Source of the DNA: Methanolobus sp. WCC4
Lineage (GTDB): Archaea > Halobacteriota > Methanosarcinia > Methanosarcinales > Methanosarcinaceae
Assembly: GCF_038022665.1 (NCBI RefSeq)
Contig: NZ_CP150629.1
Coordinates: 2,648,480 to 2,712,479 of the forward strand
Direction: 5' to 3'
DNA: 64,000 nucleotides
Both the position numbers and the translations under genes were made by a program. Below are positions 1 through 9,287 of the stretch, piece by piece (position 1 is the first letter of the stretch; each line of letters opens with the position of its first letter). Below the pieces are notes generated by a model. The model searched no databases and was not told the DNA's origin. It worked only from the letters and a program-made list of their open reading frames with translations.

Positions 1-95
1 GGTTGAACTGTGAGAACATATCTTTTACACCTGCCAGATTGATATTTATACCAGAAGTATGGCAGGTAAGAGTATAAAAATATTAGTATCAGGCA

Positions 96-794
96 CTAGA
101 AATTGCCTTTATAGACCTTCAGGCCATTATCAGACACAGTAAGGATCCATGGTTCCATACTATGAGAAGATGCACGCATTTTCCTGACTCTCAGATACCT
201 GTTGGCAACATTGCCCTTAAGCTGGAGACCAAGTTCGATTATCCCATCTGCAAGATAGCCTTCCATTCCAGTTGAAGGGTCCGCTATGCCGGACAGTTTT
301 TCCTCCTCAAGTATAAGGAACGTCGTGAATTCCTCGCGTCTGAGCGTCTCAAGCATCTTATACAGATCTTTTCTGAGATCCCTGGGTTCAAGGTCTAAAA
401 GTGAATACAGGGCTCCGAGTGAATCGATAGCAACACACGTACATTTATCATCGACGTTCTTTTTGAACTGTATAATATTATCCACAAGCAGAGTTAACAG
501 GTCATCAGAGAGATCATCATACATGACCCTGTAATCGCTGAAATCCGATATGTGAAGCTTGTTTGAGAGGTCGATACCCATACTGTCCATGTTCTGCAGA
601 TGATTCTCTTTACTTTGCTCAAGAGTTATGTACAGGCCATATTCATCCTGCTGTTCAAGATAATTGGAGAGTACCTGGAAAGTGAAGCCTGACTTTAAGG
701 TTCCGGCTGCACCCGTTACAAGAACAACGCTGTTTTTGGGTATATCCGTCGCAAAGACCTCGTTCAATCCATCTATCGTATCCACAAATCGCAT
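96..794 (-). CDS. KaiC/RecA-superfamily ATPase domain protein
   Basis: A 232-residue single-domain protein of the RecA/KaiC P-loop ATPase superfamily. A Walker A motif lies at about residues 28-35 (GAAGTLKS) and a Walker B strand ends at D124 (CVAIDSLG). The C-terminal part (GIADPSTGMEGYLADGIIEL, then a basic RVRKMR) resembles the end of KaiC-type domains in archaeal signalling proteins. Full KaiC has two such domains; this has one and no HTH or zinc finger. A ribosome site (AGAGGTT) lies just before the ATG and a TATA-like run lies at 852-866. It is downstream of, and codirectional with, a REC-PAS-PAS-DUF835 regulator, so a shared signalling role is inferred. The superfamily is certain; the substrate and partner are unknown. 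Confidence 0.75.
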   Translation of the reverse strand: MRFVDTIDGLNEVFATDIPKNSVVLVTGAAGTLKSGFTFQVLSNYLEQQDEYGLYITLEQSKENHLQNMDSMGIDLSNKLHISDFSDYRVMYDDLSDDLLTLLVDNIIQFKKNVDDKCTCVAIDSLGALYSLLDLEPRDLRKDLYKMLETLRREEFTTFLILEEEKLSGIADPSTGMEGYLADGIIELGLQLKGNVANRYLRVRKMRASSHSMEPWILTVSDNGLKVYKGNF

Positions 795-851
795 TATAAA
801 CCTCTTTCCTTTTTAGCACCGCAAAAAAGAAGTAAGTATAATTATGTGAAA

Positions 852-866
852 ATAATATATATCTTT
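852..866 (-). promoter_or_regulatory. Putative TATA box for the KaiC-like gene
   Basis: An AT-only run read on the minus strand as AAAGATATATATTATT, about 60-70 bases before the start codon, in a 146-base gap after the upstream regulator gene. It suggests that the ATPase gene can be transcribed on its own. Inferred from sequence only. Confidence 0.35.
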
Positions 867-940
867 AATCCCGAATTTTAATCAGGGATAAGTGAAAGAA
901 TAACTAAGCAGGCACGTCCAACCAGTATATCCTGTAAGAA

Positions 941-2578
941 CTATTTTTCCTCTGACAGGGATCTCATCCATCTTTTAAGCAGATGGAATTCCTTTGTCTC
1001 AAGAACAGCAGGATCCAGTTGCAGGATCATCCTTGAACTTGATGCCATGATAGCATCATTGGTCTGTTCGATGAGCTTTACTATTGACATGAGGTCATTA
1101 TCCAGTAACAGGTATTCCAGTCCATCTATAAGGACGACACCATCCTCAACCTTGCTGAGAAAATCAGCAATTGTCGGATAGATCCTGAATATCTCCGCAG
1201 GATCGATAGATTGCTGACCTTCTATCCGGTTCTTTGTAAGCCAGATAATAGGTGTCTTTGTAATACCATACATATTGCGAACCTTGTCGGGATTCCTTCT
1301 TGTGATGCATAGTCCGGGTTTCCCGCTCCTGACAAGTTCAGAGAATGTCCCATAGCTCTTTTCAGGAAGAACACAGTCCAGAAGATAGACATAGCCACTT
1401 TCAAGTTCAACTTCACTGTTCCCGGTATCTTTTACCACATCCTCAGTAAGAGGAGTGATGAACAAACCCCTTAGACGTGAGCGATCCTGAAGTGTAACTA
1501 TAAGCCCCTGTTTCTCACCATTCTCTTCAAGCAGGGATGTCGAAACGTTCATTGTGAGCTTTTCACCATATTTTGTGAAAAAGAGCATTTCAAAGTCTTT
1601 CTTATCAGCAAATTCAAGCAGATCCACGTTGTCTGTAAAGTCTTTTACAGGCCTTGCTATAAGTTCACCAACATCATAACCCAGAAGACCAGCAGCATTC
1701 TTATTCGCTGTCACTATCTTCTTTTTATTATCAAGGGACATTATAGCAATAGGGGATGCTTTGAGGAGGTTGTCAAGATATTCATTTGCCCTCTTTATCT
1801 TGGATTCCGCATCAAGCCTTTCAGTGATATCCTCACCCGATACAAGCAGACCTGTTATGTTGCCTTCTGAATCACCGAGAACGATATTGTTCCAGCTCAT
1901 TATCCTTTTTTGCCGTTTGCTGTTCAGGAATGGGATCTCGAAGTATCCGCTTTTCATATCTTCACCGGACAGCAACCTGTCAAATCCATCCCGTGCATGT
2001 TCCCTGAATATCCCCGGGACGTAATTATCGAACCAGTCATTCCCTATTATTTCATCCTCAGTATAACCAAGGATGTCACATCCCTTCCTGTTGATAAGCT
2101 TAACAATTCCCTTCTCATCAAGAACAATGAGCATAACTCCTGCAAGGTCCAGATAATTCTGTGCCTGATCCCTTTCAGCAACGAGTTCATCATGGAGTTT
2201 TTTTATCCTCAGAAGGGATCCTACCCTGGTCTGGATCTCAAGCCTGTCAAGAGGCTTTGTAAGAAAGTCATCTGCACCTGCATCTATACCCTTGATACGG
2301 TCCTCTATGCTTGAAAGTGCTGTGACCATGATGATAGGGATAAAACGGGTCTTCTCTGAATCCTTCAGTTTTTTACATACTTCAAAACCGGTGATATCCG
2401 GCATCATGAGATCAAGAAGGATTATATCAGGATTATGAGCTTCCACCTTTTCCAGGGCCTCGAGCCCGCAATTTGCGGTGATGATCTCATAATCGTTCGT
2501 AAGGTAGGCATCAAGTAGCCTGATGTTCATAGCCTCATCGTCAACTACAAGCACTTTTCCTTTCTTTTGTTCATCCAT
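941..2578 (-). CDS. Response regulator with two PAS domains and C-terminal DUF835
   Basis: About 545 residues: a receiver domain (KVLVVDDE near the N-terminus, phosphoacceptor Asp in LLDLMMPD, Lys in TKPLD), two PAS domains (about 145-260 with a PAC-like end VSGEDITER, and about 265-370), and a C-terminal DUF835 domain (from GYVYLLD to the end). There is no histidine kinase or DNA-binding domain, so output probably goes through protein contacts or DUF835. I chose the ATG at 2578 over the upstream in-frame GTG at 2587, because GAGTGA precedes it at a usable distance. A strong TATA box lies at 2664-2674. The downstream neighbour is a KaiC-like ATPase. The domain order is clear; the signal sensed is unknown. 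Confidence 0.85.
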   Translation of the reverse strand: MDEQKKGKVLVVDDEAMNIRLLDAYLTNDYEIITANCGLEALEKVEAHNPDIILLDLMMPDITGFEVCKKLKDSEKTRFIPIIMVTALSSIEDRIKGIDAGADDFLTKPLDRLEIQTRVGSLLRIKKLHDELVAERDQAQNYLDLAGVMLIVLDEKGIVKLINRKGCDILGYTEDEIIGNDWFDNYVPGIFREHARDGFDRLLSGEDMKSGYFEIPFLNSKRQKRIMSWNNIVLGDSEGNITGLLVSGEDITERLDAESKIKRANEYLDNLLKASPIAIMSLDNKKKIVTANKNAAGLLGYDVGELIARPVKDFTDNVDLLEFADKKDFEMLFFTKYGEKLTMNVSTSLLEENGEKQGLIVTLQDRSRLRGLFITPLTEDVVKDTGNSEVELESGYVYLLDCVLPEKSYGTFSELVRSGKPGLCITRRNPDKVRNMYGITKTPIIWLTKNRIEGQQSIDPAEIFRIYPTIADFLSKVEDGVVLIDGLEYLLLDNDLMSIVKLIEQTNDAIMASSSRMILQLDPAVLETKEFHLLKRWMRSLSEEK

Positions 2579-2663
2579 CACTGTCACTCGTTAATTGCCC
2601 GGTATTCAAATATGAATGGTCAGAGACGTATATCTCCTGCTTAGAAACAGTATAATATTAAAG

Positions 2664-2674
2664 CTATATAAATA
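2664..2674 (-). promoter_or_regulatory. TATA box for the REC-PAS-PAS-DUF835 gene
   Basis: Read on the minus strand as TATTTATATAG, a near-consensus archaeal TATA box about 85 bases before the start codon, in the divergent spacer shared with the DUF434 gene. Weaker AT-rich runs near 2697 and 2730 could serve the plus-strand gene. Confidence 0.5.
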
Positions 2675-2772
2675 AGACCTAAGACCCGGCCATAAACATA
2701 TATTACCACGTTGACCGCATGTGACCCATACATATAATTCTTCAAAGATACAGAAATAGAACCAGATAACCG

Positions 2773-3480
2773 ATGACCGAAAAGAATGCCCCCGCAAAAG
2801 ATGAACTTCGGGAAGGTATGAAAGAAGCAGCAGCAGCAGCAGATCTCCGCTATCTGCTTGAGAGAGGATACCGAAGGGATAGCTCCATTCGCTTTGTCGG
2901 GGACCACTACGGAATTGGCAGGAATGACAGATACATACTTGCAAGAACTGTGTTTTCAGACGGGACAGCCAGAGAACGTAAGAAGAAGATGGTCCAGTGT
3001 GACCAGCTTCAAAACAGATCGGTCCTTGTGGACGGATACAATGTGCTCATTACATTGGAGAGCCTGCTCAGAGGAGAAAGAGTATGGCTTGCAGATGATT
3101 CCTTCTTAAGGGATATCCGGGGGGTTTTCAGGAACCATTCGAATGACAGGTTCACAACCGAGGCAGTGGAGGAAATGCTCTCATTCTTTGTAATGTCGGA
3201 AGTAGGAACAGCATGTATACTTCTTGACAGCCAGATGAAACACAGCGGTGATCTGGCATCTTTCATCAGAAAGAGAATGCATGAACTCTCGATAACAGGT
3301 GATGCAAAAACATCAAAACATGTGGACCATGACCTGAAAAACTGTGATGGTTCATATATCGTAGCCACTGCAGATGGGATAATTATCGATTCTGTCGGAA
3401 AGGTCATTGATATCCCCGGATGCATATACAGGAATAAGGCCTCTGTAAAAATCCCCTATATTAGTACAAACCACAGATGA
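2773..3480 (+). CDS. DUF434-family protein (archaeal, PIN-like C-terminal half)
   Basis: A 235-residue protein of the DUF434 type: an N-terminal helical part with DLRYLLERGYRR and a long C-terminal domain starting at SVLVDGYNVLITLES, which has the look of a PIN/NYN-like fold (Asp in the VDGYN strand, LLDSQMKHSG, and a late Asp in SYIVATADGIIID). The cellular role is unknown. The last 13 or so codons and the stop codon do not belong to the ancestral gene: they are read from the left end of a TIR element that begins at 3439, just after its 8-base target duplication. The normal C-terminus was therefore replaced. Confidence 0.7.
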   Translation: MTEKNAPAKDELREGMKEAAAAADLRYLLERGYRRDSSIRFVGDHYGIGRNDRYILARTVFSDGTARERKKKMVQCDQLQNRSVLVDGYNVLITLESLLRGERVWLADDSFLRDIRGVFRNHSNDRFTTEAVEEMLSFFVMSEVGTACILLDSQMKHSGDLASFIRKRMHELSITGDAKTSKHVDHDLKNCDGSYIVATADGIIIDSVGKVIDIPGCIYRNKASVKIPYISTNHR

Positions 3481-3631
3481 ACACAGATAAACGCAGATTC
3501 AAATTATCGATATCTGCGTGACCTGCTGAACGAAAGTTCAGCAGGCATCCAACTCCGAAGGAGATGGATGTATCTGTGTTTATCTGCGGTTATTAGTGTA
3601 GCTCATCAACAAGTAGGATTTCTACAGAGCC
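3439..3631. mobile_element. MITE-like element, copy 1 (193 bp, TIRs, 8-bp target duplication)
   Basis: The left end reads GCCTCTGTAAAAATCC and the right end, reverse complemented, reads GGCTCTGTAGAAATCC, giving 14 of 16 matches. The flanks are GGAATAAG at 3431-3438 and GGAATAAG at 3632-3639, a perfect 8-bp direct repeat. The interior holds inverted blocks of the type CCACAGATGAACACAG and CTGTGTTTATCTGCGG, so the RNA would fold into a long hairpin. No ORF is present, so it must be moved in trans. Ends starting GG and 8-bp duplications fit the ISL3 family, but that assignment is inference. The left end lies inside the DUF434 coding frame. Confidence 0.85.
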
Positions 3632-3677
3632 GGAATAAGCAACAAATCTAATAATACTGAATACTTTAAGTGCTCAC

Positions 3678-4586
3678 ATGAAAAAGCTGGGAATCGTTGT
3701 AACCGATCCTGATGATTGGACTGCAAATGCATTGATACAGGAAGCCAGAAAAAGAGGTTTTGAAACATGCTGCCCAAACCTTGGAAAACTGGAAACCTCT
3801 ATCATGAAGGAGACCGAGCATACTGCAGATGATGTGAACCTCTCTGAACTTGATGCCATAATCATAAGGGATATGGGACCTGGTAAGAACGATGCCCACA
3901 TATTCCGTTTCGATGTACTTCAGGAACTTGAGGAAAGCGGAAAGATAATGATCAATCCTCCGGTTGCGATCCAGAATGCCGCCAACAAGTTCCGTGCAAG
4001 CTGTCTGATAGCAAAGGAAGGGATTCCCACACCTGATACATTTATCACACAGGATACCGAAACAGCCCTGAAGTTCATAGAGGAGAGGAACGATGTTGTC
4101 CTCAAACCGGTTTTCGGGTACAAGGGAATTGGCATCAAGCGCATAAAGGACAATGTTGTCCTTGGCCCTGACGGAAACCGGGAAGGAACAGATGCCTGTG
4201 ACCTTGTATCATCTTATATAGAAGAAAAAGGAATTGTTTATATACAGGAATTCATCGAGAATCCCGGCCAGGATATCAGGGCATTCGTGGTCAACGGAAA
4301 GGTCACAGGTGCTATCTATCGAAAAGCACCGGATGGATGGTGGCTGAACAATCTCAGTCAGGGAGGCACTCCGCAGGAATGTAAGCTTTCCACAGAACAG
4401 GAGAATATGTGCCTGAAAGCTGCAAAGGCTATCAATGCCGTATATGCCGGAGTAGACCTCATTGAGAACGAAGAAGGATGCTATGTCCTTGAAGTGAATG
4501 CAACACCTTCAGGAGCAGGCATCTACAGGTCCCTGAACATAAACGTTGCAGAACATATATTGGATACTATTGAGAACAGGCTATGA
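3678..4586 (+). CDS. mptN: Tetrahydromethanopterin:alpha-L-glutamate ligase (RimK-like ATP-grasp)
   Basis: A 302-residue ATP-grasp protein of the RimK family. Visible features are the [15 protein letters not shown] strand-loop that binds ATP, the [18 protein letters not shown] segment, and the metal-binding [12 protein letters not shown] near the C-terminus. In methanogens the RimK relatives are MptN, which adds glutamate to tetrahydromethanopterin to make tetrahydrosarcinapterin, and CofF, which caps F420. Methanosarcinales use tetrahydrosarcinapterin, so MptN is preferred. The gene starts 46 bases after the right end of the TIR element and overlaps the next reading frame by 4 bases (ATGA). 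Methanogen RimK-type ligase is certain; the exact substrate is inferred. Confidence 0.75.
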   Translation: MKKLGIVVTDPDDWTANALIQEARKRGFETCCPNLGKLETSIMKETEHTADDVNLSELDAIIIRDMGPGKNDAHIFRFDVLQELEESGKIMINPPVAIQNAANKFRASCLIAKEGIPTPDTFITQDTETALKFIEERNDVVLKPVFGYKGIGIKRIKDNVVLGPDGNREGTDACDLVSSYIEEKGIVYIQEFIENPGQDIRAFVVNGKVTGAIYRKAPDGWWLNNLSQGGTPQECKLSTEQENMCLKAAKAINAVYAGVDLIENEEGCYVLEVNATPSGAGIYRSLNINVAEHILDTIENRL

Positions 4587-4606
4587 AATGCCTAAAAGGA
4601 AGAAAA

Positions 4607-4954
4607 ATGAGCGAATATAAACAATGTATTGTCATCAGGGATGATCTGAAACTATCCAAAGGCAAACTGGCCGTACAGGTGGCACATGCTGCCGTTTCTG
4701 CTTCGGAGTGGGCTGACCGTAACACCCTGGACAAATGGAAAGAAGGTGGACAGAAGAAAGTAGTTCTCAGAGTTCCCACATTGAAGGACCTTTTCGCACT
4801 GAAGGAAGTGGCAAGGAGAGAAGGACTTCCAACTGCACTCATACAGGATGCAGGACGCACGGAGATAGCACCCGGAACAGTTACTGTACTTGGTATCGGA
4901 CCTGCGAAGGAAGAGGAACTTGACAGAGTTACGGGAGACCTGAAGCTTCTTTAA
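4607..4954 (+). CDS. pth2: Peptidyl-tRNA hydrolase, archaeal Pth2 type
   Basis: A 115-residue Pth2, which releases peptides from peptidyl-tRNA dropped by stalled ribosomes. The family signature is clear: [28 protein letters not shown], and [20 protein letters not shown] followed by GIGPA. The ATG at 4607 follows an AGGAAG ribosome site and gives the usual family length. The upstream in-frame ATG at 4583, which overlaps the mptN stop, would add eight residues that the family lacks. It lies second in the plus-strand run from mptN to truD. Confidence 0.95.
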   Translation: MSEYKQCIVIRDDLKLSKGKLAVQVAHAAVSASEWADRNTLDKWKEGGQKKVVLRVPTLKDLFALKEVARREGLPTALIQDAGRTEIAPGTVTVLGIGPAKEEELDRVTGDLKLL

Positions 4955-4992
4955 GGGACTTTCCTGTGCCTGCAGGTTTTTCGGTGGTTACA

Positions 4993-6171
4993 ATGAAAAA
5001 GGATACAAAAACGAACTTGCTGATGTATGCAATAATTTGTGTGGCATTGACAGGAGCTATACTGTCATCCGGATGCCTCTCAGAACCGATGAGCAAGGTG
5101 GGGGATATCTTCAGTCCCTCTTCCGGGAACCTTTTCCAGAAAGATGATCACTATATACTGGATACAGCCGACCTCACCATTCCTGTTGTCACGACCGATC
5201 AGATAGATAAATATGAGGATATGCCTGACGAGCTTTCAGACAGGTCCCCTGGTTTTGAACTTTCGAGTTACTACAAATACATGCAATTCTATGAAGGAAG
5301 CGAGAGTGTTGTCAGTGTAAACGTTAAGAACACTGGAGATAACTCCGTCTTCGTATACCAGTTCGGCTTAAAGCTGACATCTGAAAATGAACTTATAGCA
5401 CAGGATACTGGTGTGACCATAGAGCCGGGTGAAGAAAAGAATATCGGCATCATAGCACTTGATGTTCCCAAAAATGTAGAGGAAATAGAACTTGAGCTGC
5501 AGTTGTCAATGCTGGCACAGACAAAAACAGACAGATGGCATGATTACAAAGAACAGTACTTTGAGGAGATAACTATAGACGTTTCCGAAGCCCAGGCCAT
5601 GCAGGAACCAGAATACACATCCAACCCCGAGAACCTGTTCACGCAGATCAATGAGATGATAGACCCTTCTGATGTAGGTGTCCGTACCATGGCTGCTGCC
5701 TCAGCAAAGAAATATCCCGGACAATACAACATATATCAGATATGTGCCCTTTTCGACGATACGAAAGAAGAGATACAATACATCAGCGACCCAAGAGGCA
5801 AGGACCTGTGGTGCGCTCCGGGAGATACGATAACAGTAGGTGCAGGGGATTGTGATGATTATGCCATACTCCTCTCATCATTGATAGAGGCCATCGGAGG
5901 AACCTCAAGGGTCTACCTTACAGACACGCATGCCTTTACAGCAGTATACATAGGCAATGAAACGGAAGAGATAGCAAACGCAATTGGAGAATACTACGGC
6001 CCTGTACCGATATATTACACTACGGACCAGTACGGTTCATGGCTTATGCTGGACCCCACATCAAGCATATATGCAGGAGGACTTCCCGGAGGAACTGCTC
6101 CCACAGATGAGGGATGGACCTTCCTGGACACCACCACGGTCACAGTGATCGACATTGCACCCAAGGAATAA
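4993..6171 (+). CDS. Transglutaminase-like domain lipoprotein
   Basis: About 392 residues. An N-terminal hydrophobic segment ends in a lipobox-like SSGC, so the protein is probably exported and lipid-anchored outside the cell. The middle (about residues 60-190) is a beta-rich domain. The C-terminal half is a transglutaminase-like (papain-fold) domain: Cys in GAGDCDDYAILLSSLIEA, His in DTHAFTAV, and an Asp in WLMLDPTS complete the triad. Archaeal proteins of this kind may be proteases or cross-linking enzymes. The ATG at 4993 is preferred to an upstream GTG at 4966 because it places the charged MKKD start right before the signal segment. Target unknown. Confidence 0.75.
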   Translation: MKKDTKTNLLMYAIICVALTGAILSSGCLSEPMSKVGDIFSPSSGNLFQKDDHYILDTADLTIPVVTTDQIDKYEDMPDELSDRSPGFELSSYYKYMQFYEGSESVVSVNVKNTGDNSVFVYQFGLKLTSENELIAQDTGVTIEPGEEKNIGIIALDVPKNVEEIELELQLSMLAQTKTDRWHDYKEQYFEEITIDVSEAQAMQEPEYTSNPENLFTQINEMIDPSDVGVRTMAAASAKKYPGQYNIYQICALFDDTKEEIQYISDPRGKDLWCAPGDTITVGAGDCDDYAILLSSLIEAIGGTSRVYLTDTHAFTAVYIGNETEEIANAIGEYYGPVPIYYTTDQYGSWLMLDPTSSIYAGGLPGGTAPTDEGWTFLDTTTVTVIDIAPKE

Positions 6172-6185
6172 CAGGATGATAACAG

Positions 6186-7499
6186 ATGATACCACCGATC
6201 GAAAAGAAGATGGGAATTGACCTTTATAGTACAGACACCAGCGGAATAGGAGGTGTATTGAGACAGGTCCCTGAGGATTTCATTGTCAGGGAGATTACCA
6301 ACCGCGAGGAAGGTGACAGCGGAAAACAGCTCATCCTTGAACTTACAAAGACCAACTGGGACATGCACCACCTCATCAGGGATATGTCCCGCAAACTTGG
6401 CATCAGCCAGAAGAGGATCGGTTTTGCCGGTACCAAGGACAAAAGGGCAAGGACCACCCAGAAGATCAGTATATACGACATCTCTAAGGAGGATATCGAG
6501 GGATTCTACCTTAAAGATGTTGAATTGAAGGTGATTGGAAGGTCAAAGAGGTCCATCGGACTTGGTGACCTCTATGGGAACGAGTTCATGATCACAATAA
6601 GGGACATAGATCTCAGTCAGGATGAACTGGAGAAAGAGCTCAAGAAGACCACAGACGAGATCGTTTCCTTCGGTGGTGTGCCTAACTTCTTCGGCATCCA
6701 GAGATTCGGGGCTATCAGACCTGTCACCCATTTGGTAGGTGAACAGCTCCTCAAAGGAGACTTTGAGAAAGCAGCCCTCACTTATATTGCACAGTCCTTC
6801 CCTGATGAGACAGATGATGTGAAGGAAGCAAGGGACTTTGTGATGGAGACCAGGGACTTTGTTGAAGGACTCAAGATATACCCTCTGCGTCTCAGGTATG
6901 AGAGAGCCATGATGCATTACCTCGTTGAGAATCCGGGTGATTTTGCCGGTTCTTTCGGTGTACTTTCAAATAACATAAGCCGGATGTTCATCCACGCCTA
7001 CCAGTCATACATCTTCAACCGTATCATATGCAGGAGAATAGAGAAAGGACTCGCCCTTGATAAGGCATATCCTGGAGATATCATCTGCTTCAAGAACAAG
7101 GAAGGTCTTCCTGATGTCACAAAGATGCAGAAGGCAGACGAAGACAACGTTGCTGGCATGAACAATCTTCTCAAAAGAAGAAGGGCATTCATCACAGCAC
7201 CACTTGTGGGATATGAGACAGAGTTCGCATCGGAACTCTCCGGTGAGATCGAGAAAGAGATGTTCGAAGAGACAGGGATGGAACAGGAAGATTTCAAGAT
7301 CTCGCAGATATCAGACCTTTCATCAAAGGGTCTTCGCAGGGAGATATTACTCTACTGTGAACCCGTTTACGAGACGGGAGAGGATGAACTCAACCCCGGA
7401 AAGAGCAAAGTCACGCTGACATTCTCCCTTCCAAAGGGCAGTTATGCCACTACGGTACTCAGAGAGTACATGAAAACAGAACCTTTAAAAATGAGTTAG
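6186..7499 (+). CDS. truD: tRNA pseudouridine(13) synthase TruD
   Basis: A 437-residue TruD, which isomerises U13 of tRNA to pseudouridine. The catalytic Asp is D85 in RIGFAGTKDKRARTTQ, the family hallmark. NFFGIQRFGAIRPVTHLVGE and the inserted TRUD subdomain follow, with NISRMFIHAYQSYIFN in the middle. The length is normal for archaeal TruD. It ends in TAG at 7497-7499 and is followed at once by a hairpin terminator and then by the second TIR element. It is the last gene of the mptN-pth2-lipoprotein-truD run; the 14-base gap to the previous gene suggests cotranscription. Confidence 0.97.
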   Translation: MIPPIEKKMGIDLYSTDTSGIGGVLRQVPEDFIVREITNREEGDSGKQLILELTKTNWDMHHLIRDMSRKLGISQKRIGFAGTKDKRARTTQKISIYDISKEDIEGFYLKDVELKVIGRSKRSIGLGDLYGNEFMITIRDIDLSQDELEKELKKTTDEIVSFGGVPNFFGIQRFGAIRPVTHLVGEQLLKGDFEKAALTYIAQSFPDETDDVKEARDFVMETRDFVEGLKIYPLRLRYERAMMHYLVENPGDFAGSFGVLSNNISRMFIHAYQSYIFNRIICRRIEKGLALDKAYPGDIICFKNKEGLPDVTKMQKADEDNVAGMNNLLKRRRAFITAPLVGYETEFASELSGEIEKEMFEETGMEQEDFKISQISDLSSKGLRREILLYCEPVYETGEDELNPGKSKVTLTFSLPKGSYATTVLREYMKTEPLKMS

Positions 7500-7501
7500 A
7501 T

Positions 7502-7525
7502 GTCCGAAAATATTTCGGGCTTTTT
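7502..7525 (+). terminator. Terminator after truD
   Basis: CCGAAA, a three-base loop, TTTCGG, then CTTTTT directly after the truD stop codon. The T-tract coincides with the target site of the TIR element, whose duplication (GGCTTTTT on the left, GACTTTTT on the right) copies it. Confidence 0.6.
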
Positions 7526-7657
7526 GACTCTGTAGGGGAATCCTCAGTAATATTAAACCACAGATTAACGTAGATACACACAGATAGTGTTTGTTCGCAT
7601 CTGTGTTGATCTGCGTGTATCTGCGGTTTTTGTAAAATGAGATAATTCTACAGAGCC
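7526..7657. mobile_element. MITE-like element, copy 2 (132 bp, TIRs, 8-bp target duplication)
   Basis: The left end reads GACTCTGTAGGGGAATCC and the right end, reverse complemented, GGCTCTGTAGAATTATC. The flanks are GGCTTTTT (7518-7525) and GACTTTTT (7658-7665), 7 of 8 identical. Inside is the same ACCACAGATTAACG and ATCTGCGTGTATCTGCGG inverted block as in copy 1, but the centre is about 60 bases shorter. No coding capacity. It sits between the convergent truD and pyrG genes, where it harms neither. Confidence 0.8.
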
Positions 7658-7686
7658 GACTTTTTATTCTTATTTTAATTGATTAT

Positions 7687-9267
7687 TTAGTCCAGCATTG
7701 ACTGGATGAAGGCCTTGAAAGGTGGGGATGGCCTGCCCGGTCTGGACTTGAATTCCGGATGGAACTGGGATGCGAAGAAGAACTTCTTGCCGGGTATCTC
7801 AGCAATCTCCATCCTGTTCCTGTTCTTGCCGGAGAACACCATGCCACTTTCCTCTATCCTTTCAACGTAGTTAGGATTGACCTCATACCTGTGCCTGTGA
7901 CGCTCTATTATCTGGGACTGACCGTATATCTCCTCTGCCAGTGAACCTTCCTTCAGGTCCGCATAGTAGTCACCAAGACGCATTGTCGCACCCATGTCAA
8001 GCACACCCTCCTGTTCAGGAAGGATATCGATAACAGGATAAGGTGTGTCCTCGTCGAACTCGGTACTGTTGGCATTCTCAAGACCTGCCACATTTCTGGC
8101 GAACTCTATAACGGAAAGCTGCATACCAAGACAGAGACCAAGATATGGGATGTCATTCTCCCTGGCAAACTGTATGGCTTTTATCTTACCCTCGGTACCC
8201 CTTTCACCAAAGCCTCCCGGAACAAGTATACCGTCATATTCCGAAAGTGATGAAATGGATGCAGGGTCATCCTCGAAGGATTCGGCATTGATCCAGCAAA
8301 CATCATAATTCACACCGCATTCGATAGCGGCATGTTTAATGGAAGCACTGATACTCAGATAAGAATCCTCCAGGTGTGTGTATTTTCCCACTATACCTAT
8401 CTTTACCTCACCTTTAAGGGAGTGCATCCTGTCGACCATCTTAGCCCAGGAATCATCTGAACCAGTAGCTGTCAGTTTGAGATGCTTCATCAGGAAATCG
8501 GTAAGTCCTTCCTTTTCCATCATCAAAGGTACATCATAAATATCCTTTGCATCATGGGCGCTGATGACAGCTTCTTCAGGTACATCACAGAAAAGGGATA
8601 TCTTTGAGACAGTACTTTCAAGCAGAGGTTCAGGACATCTTGTTACTATAATATGGGGTTTCAGGCCAAGTTCCCTTAACTCTTTAACGGAATGCTGTGT
8701 TGGCTTAGTCTTCTGGTCACCCTGTGGGTCCATGGGTACAAGTGTAACATGGACAAAAGCCAGGTTCTCTGCCGGTTCTTCCCTGTACATCTGCCTTACA
8801 GCTTCAAGGAAAGGCATACTCTCGATATCACCAACAGTACCTCCTACCTCTATAAGACAGACATCTGCCCCGCTCTTAGCAGCCACCCTACGGATCCTGT
8901 CCTTTATCTCATTGGTTATGTGAGGAATGATCTGTACGGTCTTTCCGAGGTATTCACCCCTGCGTTCCTTGGAGATAACGGCCTCGTAGACCTTTCCTGT
9001 GGTCAGGTTGTGTTCTCTGGTAAGCTCTGTGTCAAGGAAACGCTCGTAGTTCCCAAGATCAAGGTCAACCTCACCTCCGTCCTTAAGTACGAATACCTCT
9101 CCATGCTGGAAAGGACTCATAGTACCCGCATCGATATTGATATAGGGATCGATCTTGATGGCTGTGACCTTGTATCCCTTGTTCTTGAGGTTACGCCCGA
9201 TAGAGGCAGTGGTAATTCCTTTTCCTAGCCCACTCATTACGCCGCCGGTTACTATGATATATTTCAT
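7687..9267 (-). CDS. pyrG: CTP synthase
   Basis: About 526 residues. CTP synthase amidates UTP to CTP with glutamine and ATP. The N-terminal synthetase domain opens with [20 protein letters not shown] (P-loop) and contains [20 protein letters not shown]. The C-terminal class I glutamine amidotransferase domain has [10 protein letters not shown] with the nucleophilic Cys and a late FHPEFKSRP with the His-Glu pair. I start at the ATG at 9267, which gives the conserved MKYI opening; an in-frame ATG three codons earlier lies only three bases after GGTG. Convergent with truD across the TIR element. Confidence 0.97.
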   Translation of the reverse strand: MKYIIVTGGVMSGLGKGITTASIGRNLKNKGYKVTAIKIDPYINIDAGTMSPFQHGEVFVLKDGGEVDLDLGNYERFLDTELTREHNLTTGKVYEAVISKERRGEYLGKTVQIIPHITNEIKDRIRRVAAKSGADVCLIEVGGTVGDIESMPFLEAVRQMYREEPAENLAFVHVTLVPMDPQGDQKTKPTQHSVKELRELGLKPHIIVTRCPEPLLESTVSKISLFCDVPEEAVISAHDAKDIYDVPLMMEKEGLTDFLMKHLKLTATGSDDSWAKMVDRMHSLKGEVKIGIVGKYTHLEDSYLSISASIKHAAIECGVNYDVCWINAESFEDDPASISSLSEYDGILVPGGFGERGTEGKIKAIQFARENDIPYLGLCLGMQLSVIEFARNVAGLENANSTEFDEDTPYPVIDILPEQEGVLDMGATMRLGDYYADLKEGSLAEEIYGQSQIIERHRHRYEVNPNYVERIEESGMVFSGKNRNRMEIAEIPGKKFFFASQFHPEFKSRPGRPSPPFKAFIQSMLD

Positions 9268-9287
9268 ATTGATCATCTACACCTTGA

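Noticed and set aside
1-95. Inverted repeat ACCTGCCA (29-36) and TGGCAGGT (60-67) after the KaiC-like gene as a terminator.
   Set aside because: The loop is over 20 bases and no T-tract follows on the minus strand; evidence too weak to list.
1761-2314. Long plus-strand frames opposite the REC-PAS-PAS-DUF835 gene, and similar antisense frames over fpo, che and dnaK.
   Set aside because: They are shadows of well-supported genes on the other strand, with no ribosome sites or family features.
3678-4586. mptN considered as cofF (F420 alpha-glutamate ligase).
   Set aside because: Both are RimK relatives, but Methanosarcinales need tetrahydrosarcinapterin and their F420 carries a gamma-linked tail; the alternative stays possible but less likely.
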